Shown one piece after another: positions 22,801-35,139 of a DNA stretch of 64,000 nt (the first letter of the stretch is position 1; each line of letters opens with the position of its first letter). The notes beneath the pieces are model-generated. The model was not told the DNA's origin. It did not search any database and saw only the letters and a program-made list of their open reading frames with translations. Made by a program: the position numbers and the translations under genes. The DNA is from Lindgomyces ingoldianus (taxonomy: Eukaryota > Ascomycota > Dothideomycetes > Pleosporales > Lindgomycetaceae): contig NW_022985170.1 in assembly GCF_010093535.1 (NCBI RefSeq), positions 724,016 to 788,015 on the forward strand. Direction: 5' to 3'.

Positions 22801-24507
22801 TTCAAAGTTTCCCCTATACCTAATCACGTTTTCAGCAGCTTCTACTACTCTAAAGTTCCCTTAGAACCAGCCAGAAGTGAAACCTTTCTGCAGCACTGTT
22901 GCTTTTCCGCAGCCTTGAAAAAATGATATCGCCAATCTTGTTGAACATCAGGGAGACCGACCCTCCCGAGTTGCTAGAAATTGCTGTGTTGAATCTCCCC
23001 AATCCTTCCGAAGACTGTCGCTTTCGCGATCGAATTGACAGTTTCACAGTCTTCCGAACCATCCCTTTATATTTTCTGGAGGTAAAGAGCTCGTCGTGAT
23101 AACCGAACAACGTAGACAGTTTTGAACTATTCTCAGTGTGGGTTGTACGAACGGGCGCGCAGTCGTTAAGACCAACCAGGGATGCGTCATGCTTCCGAAC
23201 GCGATTCATACAATTTCGGGTACTCGGTTTCCTGAGACGTTTTTGCTGTTCTACAAGATTTTTACTCCGAAAAGTTAATATTCTCCAGATTCATGGACTT
23301 GAAATTTCCCTACATACCTGTTATAGGCCGTGAGAAGCAATGTATGGACAGAGGTTTGTTTGTCAATTACGTTCTGAAGATCAGTCATTCCATTGCTCTT
23401 GAACACACACGGAGCTTTGGCTGCCGTTGCTAGTGTTCCGTTAGGTGTCATTTACAATTCTGTTAGCTCGCAGTACATCTTGGACGCGAGGACCTCACAA
23501 CAATCGAACATTACAAATCTATAACTAGCTGATGGTATGTTTTATTGGTCCCACTTTCCATCCATTTTTTGATCTTTTCTAATGGAGCTCTTAGAGCTGC
23601 CCACTAAATGATAAGACTGAGGAGTGAAATATTCGCATCTTTTAATGGGATCTGAGGCTGCGAATGATGCTGATTGATATAGGGTCATCAATTGTGAGGC
23701 TTGGAGGTGATTGTCGCGGAGTTATGAGGCAGGCTCAAGCTAGGAAGGCTGCGGGTAAAGCCGCGAATGGCGCCAAGTGCCTGATCCATTCAAAAGAAGC
23801 GAAAGCAATTACTGGGATGGAAGGGGTCCTCCTCTGTTCTTTGTGGTTTTGGTAGCTTTAAGTGTAGTCAATAGAGAGAGGAAGTGTGGGGATAGTATTG
23901 AAGGGTGAGAGTGCGTAGGCATCTAAGGAAGGCTGGGGTGGAAGGCAGATTCGTGATTGCCATGTCCCGTAAGGCTGAACAAGTTAGGTGACTTGCATGA
24001 CGGCGCCTTGAACGTTACGCTAACTCTAAAGTACTGCATCATATCACCTAACTTGGAACATAAGAGGGGAAACTCGGGACAGGAATTGCATCTTGTTGAT
24101 GTCCTCCCTTTTCCCAGCAAGAGGTTTTACTTGCAGCTCTGGCCAGCCATGTTCCCTTACATGTGATCACATGCTGTATTTGGCGGGAGTAGTCGCGCTC
24201 TTCTTGTGATTTATTGGCTGCTAGCAATCGGCTGAACACCCAACCCAGGAACCACAATTCCGAGGTGGAAGCACTCACTCTCCACCACGACCATTACCGA
24301 GCTTAACAGCTCCCAGTCTGTCCGGACGCGTACAAAGACCTTGTGTCTCGTAGATCCCATAGATCCGGCGACGATGACCTCCATAAAGGCCGCCTCACCC
24401 CGCGCCTCCCGCGTTCAGCGACGCCATTGTCCCCGTCTCTGGCCCTCATTCTTCGCCGAAAACTTCATCACGTTTCCCCGGTTGCTCGAGCCAGTCAAAA
24501 CGGACAA
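19822..24507. other. Gene-poor stretch of about 4.7 kb
   Basis: I found no gene I can support. Short frames at 21538-21870 (minus, about 110 codons) and 22850-23209 (minus, about 119 codons) have mixed composition and no recognisable domain. The interval 22180-22900 is AT-rich. The sequence may hold remnants of old genes or repeats, but I cannot identify them. Confidence 0.4.
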
Positions 24508-26186
24508 ATGGAGCGGTCAGCGGGAGCCTCGTTAGCCCCATCGCTCGCCCATCATCCCCATCTCCAGTTCCACCTCAGTCCGCATTCTCGCGTGCGCCTC
24601 TCGAGTATCCATCGACGCAAGCGGGCGAGGCTGCAGCCAAGGCCCAGGAGCGCATCCATGTCGCCTCACAGCACACGCGCGGGCCCCGAAACGGGTGGAA
24701 CCGGCAGATATCCTGCGGAAGGCCACTTGAAAGAGCCAGAGAGCAGGCCAAGGCGACCAACGGCGGTGTCGCAGTCGGATATCCATGAGACGATTCTACA
24801 TCCCGGCACAGTCCGGATTAACGTCCAGGGCGCGTTTATTGTGGACGACGAGCTGGTAACGCCCCAGAGTGATGACTACGAACATGACCCGAGGGACATT
24901 CGGCTTCCGAACCACACGGCTGTGGTGAGCCACATTGCTGTTGATGTAAGTGGTGCATGCCATCCTTGTGGGGTCGAGGTGGGCACGCGACTGCCCCTCA
25001 ACACCCTCGACGGGAGCTTCAACACACGCTAATCGGTCAATTGACGCACAGATCGGAGGCTCCCTCGCCAAATTGGTATACTTCTCCCGCGAATCCAATG
25101 CGATCTCTATCGGCGGCCGCCTCAATTTCCTCAAGTTCGAGACAGACAAGATAGACACATGCATTGAGTTTATGCGCAAGCTGCAGGCCGACCACCAGCA
25201 GCTCAATGGCTCGAAGCCGGAAGAGTTGTGTGTCATGGCGACGGGGGGTGGCGCGTTTAAGTACTATGACCGCATTAGGGAGGCGCTGGGTGTGGAGGTG
25301 ATACGGGAGGACGAGATGGAGTGTCTCATCATTGGTGAGCCGCACCTTCCTTCTCTAGAATGTAGTCATCTGACCAGAGTGATGTTCAGGCCTCGATTTC
25401 TTCATCACTGAGATCCCCATGGAAGTCTTTACCTACAGTGAAGCAGAACCAATGTCCTTCATCCCCTTCCCCCCGCAACCCCCGTCAATATATCCCTATC
25501 TCCTCGTAAACATCGGCTCGGGTGTGAGCATGATTAAAGTCTCCGGCCCACGGCGGTACGAACGTATTGGCGGGACCTCGCTCGGGGGTGGCACACTCTG
25601 GGGTTTACTCTCCCTCCTCACCGGTGCCCGTAACTTCGATGACATGCTGAAACTCGCCGAAAAGGGAGATAACTCCACTGTGGACTTGCTAGTCGGTGAC
25701 ATCTATGGCACCGATTACAACAAGATCGGACTCAAGAGCACACACATTGCCTCCTCATTCGGGAAAGTCTACAAACTGAAGCGAGCAGCGGAACAGGAAG
25801 CCGAAGACGGCTGTAACAGTGATTACAAGCACCATGCCGCTGAAGAGCACATCGAGGGCTCCTCTGAGATACCCCATGAGTCGGCAAAGCAGTTCCGACC
25901 CGAGGATATTTCGAGGTCGCTGCTTTATGCAGTATCGAACAACATCGGCCAGATTGCATATTTACATGCAGAGAAGCATAATCTAGCGCATATTTACTTT
26001 GGTGGATCTTTCATCGGCGGTCACTCCCAGACGATGAACACACTGTCTTACGCCATTCGGTTTTGGTCCAAGGGTACGAAGCAAGCATATTTCCTCAGGC
26101 ATGAGGGATATCTAGGGGCGGTTGGCGCGTTCTTAAAGAGGCAGCCCAGGAATTGGGGAAGAAGAAATAGTTTTGACACAACCTAG
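24508..26186 (+). CDS. Pantothenate kinase (eukaryotic type II, Fumble family)
   Basis: Phosphorylates pantothenate, the first and rate-setting step of coenzyme A synthesis. The core has three exons: up to 24945, then 25052-25334, then 25390-26186. Intron 1 (106 nt, GTAAGT...CAG) joins HIAVD to IGGSLAKLVYFS, the ATP-binding start of the ASKHA fold. Intron 2 (55 nt) joins CLIIG to LDFFITEIP. Family signatures follow: ELCVMATGGGAFKY, YLLVNIGSGVSMIKV, YERIGGTSLGGGTLWGL, SLLYAVSNNIGQIAYL and IYFGGSFIGG. The N-terminus is uncertain. In-frame ATGs lie at 24508 and 24658 (455 aa from the latter), but a different frame from about 24386 to 24788 is also open and reads more like a natural Ser/Pro/Ala-rich leader. 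The true 5' structure may include another intron. Feedback control by CoA is usual for the family. Confidence 0.92.
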
Positions 26187-28740
26187 GATTTAAAAATGGA
26201 ATTGGAGACCTTGGCTTGCGCGTAGACAACACTTGCACTTGTATACCAGAATTTTGGCAATTCCTAGGGGAAATAGAGGTGGGTTGTCAGCTTTTTGTTG
26301 CTCTATTCTCAAAGTGATATCAAGGTCTGTATAAGGACAGCAATTTGGAAAATTTGCTCGCTACCTCCTAGGGTGTTTATGATCATGAACCTCAAGCGTA
26401 ATGTTTTTTATCTAGTCCCAACATTGCAAATCTTCCGTCTGCCATCATAGTTATCGTCACTCGTGAGACTAACCGCTGTGTCCGGGTCCTAATTATTCCA
26501 TAACTAGTGCGAGCGGTTTCCGCGATAGAAAGGACGGATGTGGCAGAGATCTTCACTTTTTTTAGGCGGGGAGTGAAGGCATGGCAATAAAATTGAATTC
26601 GTTCGCTACCACAGTGACTTCGCCATCTTTCCTTCAACTGCACTCACTAATAGAGGTATTTTAATCCACAACCCAAGTATCTGTACCTCATTAATCCATC
26701 ATGCATGCTGTCTCAGTGTCTTTACACTGGCTTTGTCGCTTACACTACTCTTTCGACTTCGATTTGGACGCCACTCTCGCTCTCATCCCCAACACAATTG
26801 GATCTGAAACTAAACCCCTTCTAAAACATATCCGCAGACTTCAACAACCCAAACTCTTCCAAACCTCGCACTCCCGTACAGCAACTTCGAGTATGGGAGA
26901 CCCCTGTGACGCCAATGATAGCCACTAGCTCCAAAGCGGCCATTTTTCTCAAGCTGGTGGCATATCCGCATTCAGAATCGATGACGATGTCTCAATCCGC
27001 AGAAAGGCACAGATGTAGATATCAGCAACGGAGCTATGATTCCCAACATCGGCACCCTTCTGATCTATGAAGGGCACTCGAGCAGCGTTCCAAGCACAGA
27101 AACCAGGCTAGCACAGATAAAAGACACCCGGTTTCAGGACGGGAGGGATCTTACAATGATCGGAGTTTCCCATTCATGCACTTCACGGCACATCCATAGC
27201 GCTGACACACCCGACCTCAATTGCAGCTCGACTCAACCATCCATCGTCGATCTCCATCTTCCCAAATGGCCGCCCCCTCTCTATCCCTCCCTTTCTGCCA
27301 CTAACCTATCCCAGCCCGCACTACATATCTCTTACTTAACAACTTCCATCCACCCTTAATATTTAGCTAACTCCTTTCCTGAATCCCCGACATTGACGCC
27401 GTCATTTTGAGCAAGAAAACCGGGCCGATGGCGCTGGTAGAAGGGATCCAAGGAATTGGTGGGGATTACGGTGTCGAGAGATGAGTTATATAAGGCGCTG
27501 AGTAGGAAGTGGGAGAGGGAGACTGTGCGGGATAGGCTGAAGAAGCTGGGAGGGTTAAGAGGGAGGGCTGTGAGAGGGGTTGAGGAAGAGGAGGTGGGGA
27601 TAGGATTTGGAGATTGACAGAGACTCGGAGAATGCCTTGTGCGAGTGTGGTTTGCCTATGGGTTTGCATTTGGGGGTAGATAATGATGGGAGCTGGTAGC
27701 ATTACAGAAGAGGTTATGTAGCTAGGAAGCCTTGACACCAGGCAGTTAATACTGACATAGGTCTAACCTGTTTCTCGTGCTTTTCGCTCGCCATTTCCCC
27801 ATGAAAATACCAGTAAGGCTGCTCCCTATTCTCCGTTCCCAGCGCTTATGTGTGCCAGATTGCGCCACAAAAAGTGTAAAATTCCTACGCTCCTTCACCA
27901 TGATCATCACTCTGACCTTTACCCACCTTTGCACCACCATTCTTAAATTGCTCCCCAGCGTCGACCTCGTCGCCAACTCTAATCTCCCTTTACCAAAACA
28001 TTGTAAAACAGAAATCTCTCGACAGGAGAAGAGCAGTCGGTTGCACCCTGAGGTTTCGCAATGGACCCCCAACCCTCTTTTTATTTATTTTTATTTTTAT
28101 TCCTCCGGTATAAAGACAATTCTGAGCGCCAAACTCGAACAAGCGCCTCTATTAATTGGTGATTCAGAGTGGTTACCCACGGGAAGTAGTGAAGGTTGTA
28201 CATTCTTTCTTTTTCTAGCTCGCTAAGTTCGTGCTCATTAAGTAGGCTGTCTCATCATCTCAACGCGAAAGCTCATCTCATAACAAGTGAATACGCACGT
28301 GCGATTCATCTACCGCCAACAGTATTCACATGTCTGTAAAGGATAGCAACAAGTAGAGTGGAAAGATCATTGGCAAACCTTCGTTGTCTAACGTAAGAAG
28401 ATATACAATGCAAGAGGACTACGCACTCTCAGCATTACGCTAGCTTGTCTCAAGGTGACGTTCCAAAGACGGTGTTGCTCTTAAGACGGTCGTGTCCTCG
28501 GAAGGTTTACGTTCTTAAGATAGTAATGCTGTGCACGGAAAGAGATACATGCTTCTAGAGCACTTCTACCTCCGCAGAGGTAGTTATAGACAATGGAATC
28601 AAATACCTAACTAACTCATAGGGGTATCAAAATCTTAAGAACAATAGGCCCGCCCCCCTGACGCCTATTAGCCGCGCCGAAGGCAGAAACAGTTCCAAGA
28701 CTACAGGCATCCGCTAGGCCAAGAACATTTCCTCAAAAAA
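26187..28740. other. Intergenic, 2.5 kb
   Basis: No supported gene. A short plus-strand frame at 27465-27617 (ITVSRDELYKALSRKWERE and onward, ending GIGFGD) looks protein-like and basic/coiled, but lacks a start or partner exon and could be a gene remnant. An AT-rich T tract lies near 28080-28100. Confidence 0.35.
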
Positions 28741-31335
28741 CTACCACTTAAACCCTTCGTCTAACAGCTTCTCTCCTACCTTAGAGGAAGGAAGTATCAC
28801 ACTCTGAAATCCAGGTTTCAGGCCCACTCCAGACCTAATCCAAATTAGCAACGCTCTAGCAATGGAGGACTCAATAGAACTTACTTGATCATGGTGATTG
28901 CCATGTTTCTAACCTTGTCCTTGAGATTGACCTGGGTACGACCATCAAGGAGTTTATATCCTGCATCCGATTTGTCAAATGTCAGAATATCAGAATATTT
29001 CTGCGGGAATATTTTCATGTATTCCAGAAGGGCCTCTTCTGCATCCGCAGACCAGGGAGTGCGGCTTCTACGTGGCTCTTGACGCGTGTTGTTCAAAGCA
29101 ATCGCAGCAGTGTTAATTCTAGCGGCCTTTTTAAAGTCGGCATAGCTAGAAGTCGGGATCTCTTCCATCATCTCTGGAGCGTCCTCTTCTGAGAAGCTTT
29201 CTTCTTGTTGTTCGGGAACATAGTCCCCGTCGGTGATTCCAGCTGGAGGTTGATGGCTTGGGGGCATTGAAGAAGCGGGATTGAAGCGGGCTTTCTTTAC
29301 AGGCGCTTTTTGTCGCCTCTCCTTGGCTTGGGACTCGCGCTGGTTGGTCTCAAAGGCGTCTTCGTCCTCGTCAGAGGAAAGGTTTATGATTGGTCGACGT
29401 CGTTTTCCGTGTGTCTTCTGGGGTTGCTTTCCTGTACTTGAAGAAGCAGTGGGTATCTGAGTCTCATCAAAACCATCCCCAAACTCGACCTGACGAGCGC
29501 TGGGCTGTCGTGCAATGAATCCGCCTCGATTCTCCTTATCTATTTTCCGGGCTTCTTTGAACTTGCTCACGATATCGGCCGTGGAACGAGGAGGGGCTGA
29601 TGCCGACGGATTCTCTTCTGCTACCTCAGGATCTTCCTGGTCATCCATTGGGGCAGGCTGCCACTCATCTTGCCCATCTTCATGGCTTTGCGCTGCTTCT
29701 TGCACTTGCTCCGTTGGCTGTTGCGCCTGTTGGGAAGATTCTGCTTGTGACTGTGCGGCAATTCCTTTCTCTCTTGCCAACAGTTTGTCCATTACTTGGC
29801 TGTCCAGTTGTGCATTCGGATCGAACTTGCGATTGCTACGCCTACGTTCCCGACCAAAAGAAGTCCGCTTTTTGCGTGGCGAAATATTGGATGCCCATGT
29901 GGCGCGGATATCAGGATGCTGAACCTCCGCTTTGATTCCTTCTGCGATGCCATCAATACCACCCTTCTTTTTTATCGATGCGTCGAGTTCTCTGTTTCGC
30001 AGGCGCACCCAGTGAAGAACTTGAAGGATGCATGCTTCCCAGGAGAAGGATGCAAATAGGTTGTCAAAGTCCACGGTTTCGCCTCGTTCTAGAGATTGGG
30101 TATCCTTTGTAAAGTATTCCCTAATTGCATTCACGCGGATGGCGACTTTTTTGCTCAGTTGGTTGTCAAGGCGGGTTTCTTTACCACCTAGGCCCGGTAC
30201 ATCCCATCCACGGACAATCCCTCGACTGCCTTCTGGCGAAGGGTGAAAAAATACCTCATCGAGCGAAACATCTGGATCGAAGGAATCATCATTCGTTGAG
30301 CGGTAAAGCACAAGGATGGCAAGTTGCGTCCGTAGCTCCAAAGCCACTTCAAATGTCTCCATGAGCATTGCACTCTCCCCAGCATAGGCGTTGCAAGGCT
30401 TGCCATTTGGCACAAGCGAGAAGAGGAACAGAGATGGGAAAGTATTGTCAAACATTCGAAGCGCGTTCCAGGTTGACTCTTTGTTTCGATCAGATGTGAT
30501 GATCGTTTTCGTGAACTCGACGAGATTGGCTTTGTGCAGCACGGGATTGAGGCCAGACTCTAGAGACGTGAGATCTCGCTCGGGACCAAGCAATGCCCTA
30601 TGGACGGCACGAGGTCGGATATAGTCTTGGTGCTCTGACTTGAAGAAAGACAGGTCATGGCTAAAATCGCAATTGAGGTCTCTAAATACAATAGTGTAAT
30701 CGGAGTCGGGCTTTTGGATTTCGATATAGTGCTCTCTATCTTCATCGATGCGGCCATTGTCTGGGACCAGATGTTCCAGCATCTCGTTTGCAGACTCGTA
30801 GAGCCTTCGTGGACGGCGCAAGATAGCCTTAACGTCCAGATCTTCAGCCTCGACCATGGAAAAGGAGGAGATAGCTGTGGTGCCTGACATCTCAGAGACA
30901 GCCCCAGGGGAGCGGTGGAGAGCTGCATCTACTTTTACAGAGCGGGGGGGGGTCTCCCGATTGTCTTCAATGACGAGTTGGGTGTCGACCTCTTCCACAG
31001 GAGCAAGATCTAAGAACAATAAGTGGTAAGCTTGGAAGCGACGCGCATTGGGACAAAACTAAGCACTCACCTCCGACAGGCTGTTGGTGAGCTTTCCTCT
31101 TTGACTGCCGAGAGGGCCGTTTCTCATTTTCACTTTGGCTTGCTATGCTGTCCTGACGTTTGGTCCGACGAGTGGGTCTACCCGTGAGCCCCGCATTCTC
31201 AACATCGCGACTTACGCTTCGAGCTCCCCTCGTGCGCGACACCCGACCGGCTTGCGGTGTTGCAGCAGCCGAGGGTGGTTGCGGTGTGGGTGTCATGCGC
31301 CGGCTCGATGACCGCACACTCCTGCGCTCGGCCAT
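28741..31335 (-). CDS. Telobox Myb / TRF-like telomere-repeat-binding protein
   Basis: Likely binds double-stranded telomeric-type repeats as a dimer, like Taz1/Tbf1. Exons on the minus strand: 31335-31071, 31009-28885, 28834-28741; 827 aa. A basic Ser/Arg-rich N-terminus (1-90) precedes a TRFH/Tbf1-type dimerisation region (about 150-400) with NPVLHKANLVEFTKTIITS, WNALRMFDNTFPSLFLFSL and FSWEACILQVLHWVRLRNRE. A disordered Gln/Glu/Ser-rich middle with basic clusters follows. The C-terminal Myb domain (about 739-797) has TPWSADAEEALLEYM and the telobox-like RTQVNLKDKVRNM; the classic form is VDLKDKWRN, so Val replaces Trp. Without the last 50-nt intron (GTAAGT...TTAG, branch GCTAAT) translation would end at MIK. 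With it the protein gains SGVGLKPGFQSVILP and ends GFKW. Divergent from GDT1. Confidence 0.85.
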
Positions 31336-32009
31336 TGCTGTAAGCTGGCAAAGTGAATGCGCGCAGAATTGGATGCACTTGCGATAATGGTGGATGGGTA
31401 TAGAGGTGTAGAGTGAGTGAATGTTTAGGAGGTGGCATGTTTGTGTTTGTTTTGGTCCAAATTACGACGCACTGACAAGGAACTGGGTCACGTGTTCACA
31501 GTTGTGAAATCAGCTAGGCCAGCAGTGGTAAGGCCAAGGTTGAGGCCGGCAGGGCGCCGTCTGGGGTGTGCGTCCGACCTGTTTGAACTGGAGACAGAAA
31601 TCGCACGCGCGCTGGCCAATTCTGCATCTTGCACCCCCTTTGCCCCCCCCCCCCTTCCCCCCCCCAGGTTTGTGTCTTGCCCTCTCGCGTTTCCTCTGCG
31701 TCTCTAAATATATTGGGGAGAACGCCTACCCCTGCGCGCATCCCCGTACCGGTCCACGGGTCTCCTAATCACTCACTCGCCTCACCCACCAGCTCGAGTC
31801 CTCGAAACCCCCGAACTCGCGATATTTCCAACTTAGAACGACGTTTGCGCAATTTCGTCCGCTTGCACACCGGCCACGCCCTTTGTCACTCCTTGGAAAC
31901 CGCTCCCCTATCTGTTCTCAGGCTCTGCTGCTCTGTTCCGTTGGCTTGGTCCGACTTGGTGTGTGGAGAATTGCCTGATACCCCTGTTCACAATTCTGTC
32001 GTCACCACA
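31336..32009. promoter_or_regulatory. Shared divergent promoter, telobox gene / GDT1
   Basis: About 670 bp between two starts. It contains long C runs at about 31635-31670, probably a slippage-prone low-complexity tract in the GDT1 leader. Confidence 0.45.
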
Positions 32010-33688
32010 ATGAGGCTTCGTGCCCAACGAGCACCGGCGCTGCTTCTCCTCCTCCCCACACTACATGCCCTTGCAACTACCATATTGACGGCGTCCGAGG
32101 AGAAGCAAGTCGCTCGAGCCGCCGTCCTCCCCGAATATCCCGCCCTCAGCGCACTTCCGTCCCCGTCCCCGTCACCAGCGTCGAAAGCTACCAAAGATGC
32201 GCCAGTTGATGGACTCGATGGAAAGCCCCATGAGGGGCCATACGTAGAAGGCAAGCCTACAGTGCCCAAGAAACTGCCCGTGGGCGTGGAAGAGATTCGG
32301 CCCGGAGCGACCCGCATCAGCTCAACACAACAACTGACAAAGGAGGAATGGAAGGCTTTGGGCGGAGAGGGGGACGGTGTGATGGATGATCCAAACAGAG
32401 CGTCCCCAAAAGGAAACACTGGGACTGAAGGCGGGGTCTCTGCAAAGGACAAGGATAGAATCGAGCAGGAGACCAAGACCGGAGGGAAGGTCGAGAAAAT
32501 TCCAGACCCACCCAAGGAGGCGCCTCCATTGCCTCACGGGGAACAGGAACGACTCAAGGAGAAGGAACCAACTGAGACAGCATCTAAAAAGCTCGGTGCG
32601 CAGGGGTTGGAGGTATGCCACCCAGCCGTCTCGAGAAAAGGCGCCCAATTGACTCGAATTGCAGAAGCCGACGGATCTTCCCGATACACCTCACGACATC
32701 CCCCACCCAGTCCCCCCCTCCGTTCCCAAAGATGACCCTCTAGGCACCACCCCTCCAAACAAGATTTCCGATTCCGACGACCTTTCCGACGACGACAATG
32801 ACGACCAAAACGGTGTCATTCAGCCATTCCATTCCTTCATCCTCTCCCTGACAATGATCATATTCTCTGAAATTGGCGACAAAACTTTCCTTGTCGCTGC
32901 TCTCATGGCCATGCGCCACTCCCGTCTTGTCGTGTTTACCGCTGCATTCTCGGCACTCATCACCATGACGGTTCTTTCTGCGGTGCTTGGTCACGCCGTA
33001 CCCACCCTGCTTCCCAAGCGCTTCACCAGCTTCGCCGCTGCCGGTCTATTCCTTGTGTTTGGCGTCAAGCTCATGCGTGAGGGGCTAGCTATGAGTCCCG
33101 ATGAAGGTGTTGGAGAGGAGATGAAGGAGGTGGAGATGGAGCTCGAGGAGAAGGAGCACCTTGCCCGACGCAACAGTCGCAGGAAATCTTCCATATCGCC
33201 CTATGTTCTCGAATCTGGTCGTGCCAGACGGTCAAGGTCGAACTCCAGACTACCTGCACCTGCTCGGAGCCCTTCTTCTTCACCATCACGCTCTCCCTCT
33301 CCTCATGGCTCCACCCTTTCGACTATTGTGATTGGGCTCAACAATTTGTTCTCTCTACTGCTTAGCCCTGCTTGGGTACAAACCTTCATTATGACTTTCC
33401 TTGGGGAGTGGGGTGATCGCAGCCAGATTGCCACGATAGCCATGGCTGCAGGAGCAGACTATTGGTGGGTAACTGGCGGTGCTATCTTTGGCCACGGCAT
33501 GTGTACTGCGGTAGCAGTTCTGGGAGGCCGTGCAATTGCTGGAAAAGTCAGCATGCGCATCGGTATGTTCAATCCGGCAAAAGCATCGAGAGCAGCTGCT
33601 AACCGGTCAAACAGTTACCTTGGGAGGCGCAATTGCATTCCTGGCGTTTGGCGTGATATATCTCCTAGAGGCTATATACTCAGGATAA
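32010..33688 (+). CDS. GDT1: GDT1-like Ca2+/Mn2+:H+ exchanger (UPF0016)
   Basis: Golgi/vesicular cation exchanger that supplies Mn2+ for glycosylation and removes Ca2+ (human homologue TMEM165). Three exons, 32010-32612, 32665-33562, 33615-33688; both introns are 52 nt with GTATG donors and CAG acceptors. The last joins SMRI to VTLGGAIAFLAFGVIYLLEA, completing the final helix; 524 aa. A signal peptide (1-22) leads into a ~230-residue Pro/Lys/Glu-rich lumenal segment, longer than in yeast. Two inverted halves each carry the family motif E-x-G-D-[KR]-[ST]: SEIGDKTFLVAALMAMRHSR and GEWGDRSQIATIAMAAG. A long charged Ser/Arg-rich loop separates the halves. Confidence 0.93.
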
Positions 33689-35139
33689 CGAAACATAACA
33701 CGGCGCATCTGGATCACACAACTTCACGTGCTGTATTCTTTTGTAATTCGCGGACGGCTTGCACGCACTGCACTTCAATCTTTCCACTATGTAATAGTAA
33801 TTGTATCCCGACGGCATGGAACGGAACGGCTGGAAAATGGGTCACATGGAGTTCCTGGGATTGCATTGAGATCGGATCAGCGATTTTGTTTCTTGTGGCA
33901 TATCGGAATAGTTCTATTTGCTGACAGGAAATGAGTGACCTGTTGTGTGACGTGAGCACGGGTATGGTGGTGGAAGGTACCTTGCATCCAAGAGTTGTCT
34001 ACCTACAATAATGTATTGGCAGGAATATTCCTGGAGAAACGTCCACGTGACTCGGATTCGGTTGGCCCCGCTGAGACACTTCCAGACACTTTGAGAGTCC
34101 TCTTCACACGGGCAAGCGACCCTCCGAAAGACCTCTTCGGCGACTAGAACCTCGTAGACTGCGCAGTCTTTGCCTCTCACCTCTTCCATTGCTGCTCTCC
34201 TTTCGCAAGAAATGCGCCCGCTCTCGGCATCTCGTGTCTGGGGTCTTGGATGCTCACTCAGCTTGTCGTCTCACGATGACACGTCAACAATGCGGACCAC
34301 AGGGTCACGGATGCGAGCTGGGCCTTTTCCTCATACAAAAATATTTGCGCACCTAGACCAGAATAAACTGTGGTAACCCCTCGCCGACCATTCTCTTGTC
34401 TGGCACGTCTCTTGTTCCATGGGAGCCTTTGAGAACAGCGTTATTCTCAGCCAAGGACCTCTGAACATCTCTCGCCTGTTATCCCCCTAACCGTCAGCAG
34501 ATTTTTCTTCTGCAATTGCGCTTTCCTCAGTGGAGAATAAACTGGTGTGCACGCGCCTTCTTTTTCATCGATTCCATTGTGGCTTGCTGTCGCACCGAAT
34601 CATGTGGAAGGTTTTACACATGACAACTTAGAATCTAGACCCTCTCTGTCGATTCAGCTCTAGAAATCGCCTAGTTAGATCTGCAGGTCCGAATCGCCGT
34701 TCAAGCTTAATCTTTTAAATAGCAAAGACTGGCCCTGGTTACCTGTCAGCCATCAACCACGGGTGGTGTGGCTTGCCAACAACGGATGACAAGGGATAAG
34801 GCTCAAGACAACGCCAATCAGCAAAGGCGCCGTGCCCAGCCACAACTCCTCCAGAATTCTCTCGTCGCCTCGTACTGTAGAGCTGGCCTTACTGCCTACG
34901 AAGAAGCGGAAGTTTTGCCAAGTTCGCTGAGAGCTGAGTGGGGCTCTGGATCAACGCCTACGATGGATACGGGGAAACTCTGCAGGCCAGAACAAATGGC
35001 TGCTGACCAGAGAAAGATAACCATAGCTTGTATAAGACGGGAGTGCCGTCATAACCTGTGGAGTGTTCCTGTTGAAATTTCAGTTTCCCGAGTTCTCTCT
35101 ATACCCTAATCCAGTGGTTGTATCTCTACAAAGGCGGAT
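33689..35139. other. Intergenic, 1.45 kb
   Basis: Promoter side of the peroxidase. A TATAAG core lies near 35030, about 110 bp before the ATG. The frame at 34768-35109 has no domain character. No gene supported. Confidence 0.4.

Noticed and set aside
22850..23209. Minus-strand frame of 119 codons as a gene
   Set aside because: Composition is plausible but there is no family character; the surrounding DNA is AT-rich with many stops.
31635..31670. Poly-C tract as a regulatory or quadruplex element
   Set aside because: A low-complexity leader is the simpler reading; nothing in the sequence shows a function.
24000..33700. Secondary-metabolite gene cluster
   Set aside because: No PKS, NRPS, terpene cyclase or P450 appears anywhere in the window.
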